DNA of 7,817 nt from an uncultured Ruminococcus sp. (GTDB taxonomy: Bacteria > Bacillota > Clostridia > Oscillospirales > Ruminococcaceae), in NCBI GenBank assembly GCA_946186215.1, contig CAMHMM010000089.1, positions 1-7,817 of the forward strand, in the 5' to 3' direction. How positions within the stretch are numbered: position 1 is the stretch's first letter; every line of letters starts with the position of its first letter. The notes beneath the pieces are model-generated. The model had not been told where the DNA came from, made no database searches, and saw only the letters and a program-made list of their open reading frames with translations. Of the stretch, positions 5,593 to 7,817 are shown piece by piece. A program made the position numbers and the translations under genes.

Positions 5593-7029
5593 TCAATATG
5601 CCTTGCCCCAGTAAACCATCTTTACAGCAGGCTCACCGCAGCATACGCATTTATCGGAAATATTCTCCTGATCAAAGGGGATGCAGCGTGAACCGGCTCC
5701 GGTAAGCTCCTTCACCTTGTCCTCGCACTCCTCCTTGCCGCACCACATAGCCTTGATAAAGCCGTCGCCCTGCTCGAGAGCCTTGTTTATCTCATCGATG
5801 GATGTACAGGAGTAAGTTCTTCTCTCGCGGTTTTCCAGTGCGGAATTGTAGAGATCGGATGCAACGCTTTCAAGCGAAGCCTTTACGGAATCCGCAATGC
5901 CGTCCAGAGAAACGAAGCTCTTTTCACGGTTGTTTCTCTTTACGATAACGCACTCGTTCTTCTCTATATCCTTAGGACCTATCTCTATCCTTACGGGAAC
6001 GCCCTTCATCTCGTACTCAGCAAACTTCCAGCCGGGGCTGTTGTCGCTGTCATCTACCTTTACCCTGATGCCTGCTGCTTTGAGTTCGGCAGCTACCTCA
6101 TTTGCCTTGTCGAGAACACCCTCCTTGAACTGCTGTATCGGAACGATGACAGCCTGGATGGGTGCCACTGCAGGAGGAAGAACAAGACCGTTGTTATCGC
6201 CGTGAGTCATGATGATGCCGCCGATAAGTCTTGTGGAAACGCCCCATGAGGTCTGGTGAGGATATACCTTCTTGTTTTCCTTGTCGGTGTAGAGTATCTC
6301 GAATGCCTTTGCAAAGCCGTCGCCGAAGTAATGGGATGTACCTGCCTGCAGTGCCTTGCCGTCGTGCATAAGAGCCTCGATAGCATAGGTGGAGACAGCG
6401 CCTGCGAACTTGTCGCTTTCAGTCTTTCTTCCCTTTATCACAGGCATACACAGATATTTCTCACAGAACTCTGCGTAGATGTTGAGCATCTTCTCTGTTT
6501 CCTCAACAGCCTGCTCGGCAGTGGCATGGATGGTGTGTCCCTCCTGCCACAGAAATTCCCTTGAACGCAGGAAGGGGCGGGTAGTCTTTTCCCAGCGTAC
6601 TACGGACACCCACTGATTATACAGCTTGGGAAGATCCCTGTAAGAATGGACGATATTTGCATAATGCTCGCAGAAAAGTGTCTCGGATGTGGGGCGAACG
6701 CAAAGCCTTTCTTCAAGCTTCTCTGCACCGCCGTGTGTAACCCATGCGACCTCGGGAGCAAAGCCCTCTACATGATCCTTCTCCTTCTGAAGAAGACTCT
6801 CAGGAATAAACATAGGCATACATACATTTTCGTGGCCTGTTTCCTTGAAAAGGCCGTCGAGAATATGCTGGATATTCTCCCATATAGCGTAGCCGTAAGG
6901 GCGGATCACCATGCAGCCCTTTACGCTGGTATACTCAACAAGCTCAGCCTTCTTGCAGATATCGGTATACCACTTCGCAAAATCCTCATCCATAGATGTG
7001 ATGGATTCAACCATTTTTTCCTTAGCCAT
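5593..7029 (-). CDS. proS: Prolyl-tRNA synthetase, short archaeal/eukaryotic-type
   Basis: This class II aminoacyl-tRNA synthetase charges tRNA-Pro with proline in the cytoplasm. Its 478 residues fit the short ProRS form, which lacks the inserted editing domain of the longer bacterial type. Visible motifs are RPTSE (112-116), motif 2 around RWEKTTRPFLRSREFLWQEGH (145-165) and motif 3 around GVSTRLIGGIIMTHGDNNGL (263-282). The anticodon-binding domain begins near residue 287 (AVAPIQAVIVPIQ). The C-terminal zinc-binding domain has C430-X4-C435 and C461-X2-C464. The protein ends in Tyr (GKAY), typical of this type. ATG 7029 has GGAGG 7 nt upstream, inside the last codons of the preceding gene; the gap to that gene's stop is 2 nt, suggesting translational coupling. 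No proline T-box precedes the operon, because the leader is only a few bases long. Confidence 0.97.
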   Translation of the reverse strand: MAKEKMVESITSMDEDFAKWYTDICKKAELVEYTSVKGCMVIRPYGYAIWENIQHILDGLFKETGHENVCMPMFIPESLLQKEKDHVEGFAPEVAWVTHGGAEKLEERLCVRPTSETLFCEHYANIVHSYRDLPKLYNQWVSVVRWEKTTRPFLRSREFLWQEGHTIHATAEQAVEETEKMLNIYAEFCEKYLCMPVIKGRKTESDKFAGAVSTYAIEALMHDGKALQAGTSHYFGDGFAKAFEILYTDKENKKVYPHQTSWGVSTRLIGGIIMTHGDNNGLVLPPAVAPIQAVIVPIQQFKEGVLDKANEVAAELKAAGIRVKVDDSDNSPGWKFAEYEMKGVPVRIEIGPKDIEKNECVIVKRNNREKSFVSLDGIADSVKASLESVASDLYNSALENRERRTYSCTSIDEINKALEQGDGFIKAMWCGKEECEDKVKELTGAGSRCIPFDQENISDKCVCCGEPAVKMVYWGKAY

Positions 7030-7031
7030 TA

Positions 7032-7256
7032 CTATTCCTCCGGGTGTTCATCTTCCCGCTCTGAGTCGGGTGAGCTTTCTTTTATTCCGTAAATATCATA
7101 GAGTCCGTCATCAGGGGGCTTATTATCCCTTTTCAGGATCCGGTCAAAAAAAGCGGCTATCGAGGGCAGTTTCACCGTGATGACATAGATCAGCACCAGT
7201 GCCCCGAGAGCGGGCAGTGCTGCAGATAAAAGAGCATTTAATTCTGTAGTTTCCAT
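7032..7256 (-). CDS. Small single-pass membrane protein, first gene of the proS operon
   Basis: A 74-residue protein of unknown function. Residues about 9-31 form one hydrophobic segment (LLSAALPALGALVLIYVITV), followed by a short basic stretch (FFDRILKRDNK) and a strongly acidic, Pro-rich tail ending DEHPEE. With a short N-terminus and positive charges after the segment, the tail should face the cytoplasm. Its stop is 2 nt from the proS ATG, and the proS SD overlaps its last codons. ATG 7256 has no SD and lies only about 10 nt past the -10 box, so it would be read from a nearly leaderless mRNA. The frame stays open upstream to 7547, but that part crosses the promoter and the divergent trpB control region, so I do not count it as coding. 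Confidence 0.65.
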   Translation of the reverse strand: METTELNALLSAALPALGALVLIYVITVKLPSIAAFFDRILKRDNKPPDDGLYDIYGIKESSPDSEREDEHPEE

Positions 7257-7266
7257 AACAAGAATT

Positions 7267-7295
7267 ATTCTATCATAAAGAGCAGGGAATGTCAA
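7267..7295 (-). promoter_or_regulatory. Sigma-A promoter of the small membrane protein-proS operon
   Basis: Minus strand: TTGACA (7295-7290), a 17-nt spacer and TAGAAT (7272-7267), preceded by TGA as an extended -10. The predicted transcription start falls near 7260-7256, at or within about 4 nt of the ATG at 7256. Confidence 0.85.
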
Positions 7296-7308
7296 TAGTA
7301 AAGCAGAA

Positions 7309-7323
7309 GAATCGCGCCGATTC
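7309..7323. promoter_or_regulatory. Candidate operator between divergent promoters
   Basis: GAATCG-CGC-CGATTC is a perfect inverted repeat with 6-bp arms. It lies 13 nt from the -35 of the proS operon promoter and 20 nt from the -35 of the trpB promoter. It is unlike the AT-rich spacer around it and is not explained by promoter hexamers. A shared regulator site is inferred. Confidence 0.45.
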
Positions 7324-7343
7324 ATCAAAATTTTACCAAAACA

Positions 7344-7372
7344 TTGACATTTTAGCGCTTTGGTGCTATAAT
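7344..7372 (+). promoter_or_regulatory. Sigma-A promoter of trpB
   Basis: TTGACA (7344-7349), a 17-nt spacer and TATAAT (7367-7372), with TGC as an extended -10: a full consensus match. The spacer and the start of the -10 carry an imperfect inverted repeat (TAGCGC 7353-7358, GTGCTA 7363-7368). The predicted start near 7379 gives a leader of about 69 nt. Confidence 0.9.
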
Positions 7373-7394
7373 CAGATATAGTGTTCAATGCATA

Positions 7395-7427
7395 AGCCCG
7401 CCGCGCCGCAGAACGGCGCATGAGGCT
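7395..7427 (+). promoter_or_regulatory. Hairpin in the trpB leader
   Basis: A perfect 6-bp GC stem GCGCCG/CGGCGC (7403-7408 with 7414-7419) closes a 5-nt loop. Outer AGCC (7395-7398) and GGCT (7424-7427) can pair across an internal loop. No T tract follows, so it is not a terminator. The SD AAGGAG (7435-7440) lies 8 nt downstream. The stem lies within an 11-codon frame, ATG 7388 to TGA 7423, which has no SD and no Trp codons. Confidence 0.4.
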
Positions 7428-7447
7428 GAGTAAAAAGGAGAATTTCA

Positions 7448-7817
7448 ATGGCAAACAGCATTCCCTACAAAATATATCTTTCGGAGGATGAGCTTCCCCG
7501 TCAGTGGTACAATGTAAGAGCGGATATGAAGAAAAAGCCCGCTCCACTGCTCAATCCAGCTACACTTCAGCCCGTTACGGCAGAGGAGCTCGGCCATGTA
7601 TTCTGCGACGAGCTCGTAAAGCAGGAGCTCGACGATACCACAGCATATGTGGATATCCCCGAGGAGATACTCTCTTTCTACAAGATGTACCGCCCCGCGC
7701 CTCTCGTAAGGGCATACTGCCTTGAAAAGGCGCTGGAGACACCCGCAAAGATATACTACAAATTCGAGGGCAACAACACAAGCGGCAGCCATAAGCTCAA
7801 TTCCGCTATCGCACAGG
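7448..7817 (+). CDS. trpB: Tryptophan synthase beta-like PLP enzyme, TrpB2 type, N-terminal part (cut by the window edge)
   Basis: The first 123 codons are present; the rest lies beyond the right edge. TrpB joins indole and serine to make tryptophan in the cytoplasm using pyridoxal phosphate. The sequence matches the TrpB2 subfamily rather than the classical TrpB1: an extended N-terminus with IPYKIYLSEDELPRQWYN (5-22), PAPLLNP (31-37), FYKMYRPAPLVRA (77-89), and KFEGNNTSGSHKLNSA (105-120). K116 in HKLN corresponds to the PLP-binding lysine of the family HKxN motif. TrpB2 enzymes often act without TrpA, on free indole, or as a second copy; no other trp gene is visible here. ATG 7448 has AAGGAG 7 nt upstream. 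The gene has its own promoter and is divergent from the proS operon. Confidence 0.95.
   Translation, partial: MANSIPYKIYLSEDELPRQWYNVRADMKKKPAPLLNPATLQPVTAEELGHVFCDELVKQELDDTTAYVDIPEEILSFYKMYRPAPLVRAYCLEKALETPAKIYYKFEGNNTSGSHKLNSAIAQ

Noticed and set aside
6646..7092. Plus-strand 148-codon frame
   Set aside because: It is antisense to proS and crosses the proS start; the cysteine-rich translation resembles no protein family.
7030..7256. Proline T-box upstream of proS
   Set aside because: The predicted transcript starts at the ATG of the small membrane gene, leaving no leader for a T-box, and I see no T-box sequence or specifier-loop structure.
7257..7547. Upstream extension of the 74-residue membrane protein frame
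   Set aside because: It would span the operon's own promoter, the palindrome, the trpB promoter and the trpB start; it is open by chance.
7445..7792. Minus-strand 115-codon frame
   Set aside because: It is the antisense shadow of trpB, which has clear TrpB2 motifs.

Overview
The window looks like chromosomal DNA from a gut or rumen Firmicute, most likely a Ruminococcus-like member of the Oscillospiraceae. This rests on moderate GC coding sequence with AT-rich spacers, strong Gram-positive Shine-Dalgarno (SD) sites, near-consensus sigma-A promoters with extended -10 elements, a Firmicute-type large extracellular solute-binding protein, a short archaeal-type prolyl-tRNA synthetase and a TrpB2-type tryptophan synthase beta. 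The genus is an inference; no rRNA or marker gene in the window settles it. I see no CRISPR array, insertion sequence, phage gene, tRNA or rRNA.

Layout, left to right. (1) 1-1716, minus strand: the N-terminal 572 residues of a large secreted solute-binding protein with carbohydrate-binding-like domains; the C-terminal part lies beyond the left edge. It has a consensus promoter at 1955-1983 and a leader of about 230 nt with an attenuator-like hairpin. (2) 2212-3387, minus: a ChvE/XylF-type sugar-binding lipoprotein with a TTG start, ending in a terminator at 2122-2161. (3) 3564-5093, plus: an asparagine-synthetase-like protein that keeps the ATP-dependent synthetase domain but lacks the start of the glutaminase domain, including the catalytic cysteine. 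Genes 2 and 3 diverge from back-to-back promoters whose -35 boxes are 3 bp apart on an 11-bp palindrome. A bidirectional terminator at 5110-5141 separates gene 3 from the next unit. (4) 7256 down to 5158, minus: an apparent operon of a 74-aa membrane protein, prolyl-tRNA synthetase and a 138-aa protein of unknown function, from a promoter so close to the first ATG that the mRNA is nearly leaderless. (5) 7448-7817, plus: the first 123 codons of TrpB2, divergent from the proS operon, with a perfect 15-nt inverted repeat midway between the two promoters.

The common themes are sugar capture at the cell surface (genes 1 and 2) and amino-acid metabolism or charging (asparagine-synthetase-like protein, ProRS, TrpB2). 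The most unusual items are the glutaminase-less AsnB-like enzyme, its tightly packed divergent promoter shared with an orphan sugar-binding lipoprotein, and the near-leaderless membrane-protein gene that opens the proS operon. None of this amounts to a clearly new defence or mobile system; most of the window is ordinary metabolic chromosome with interesting regulatory detail.
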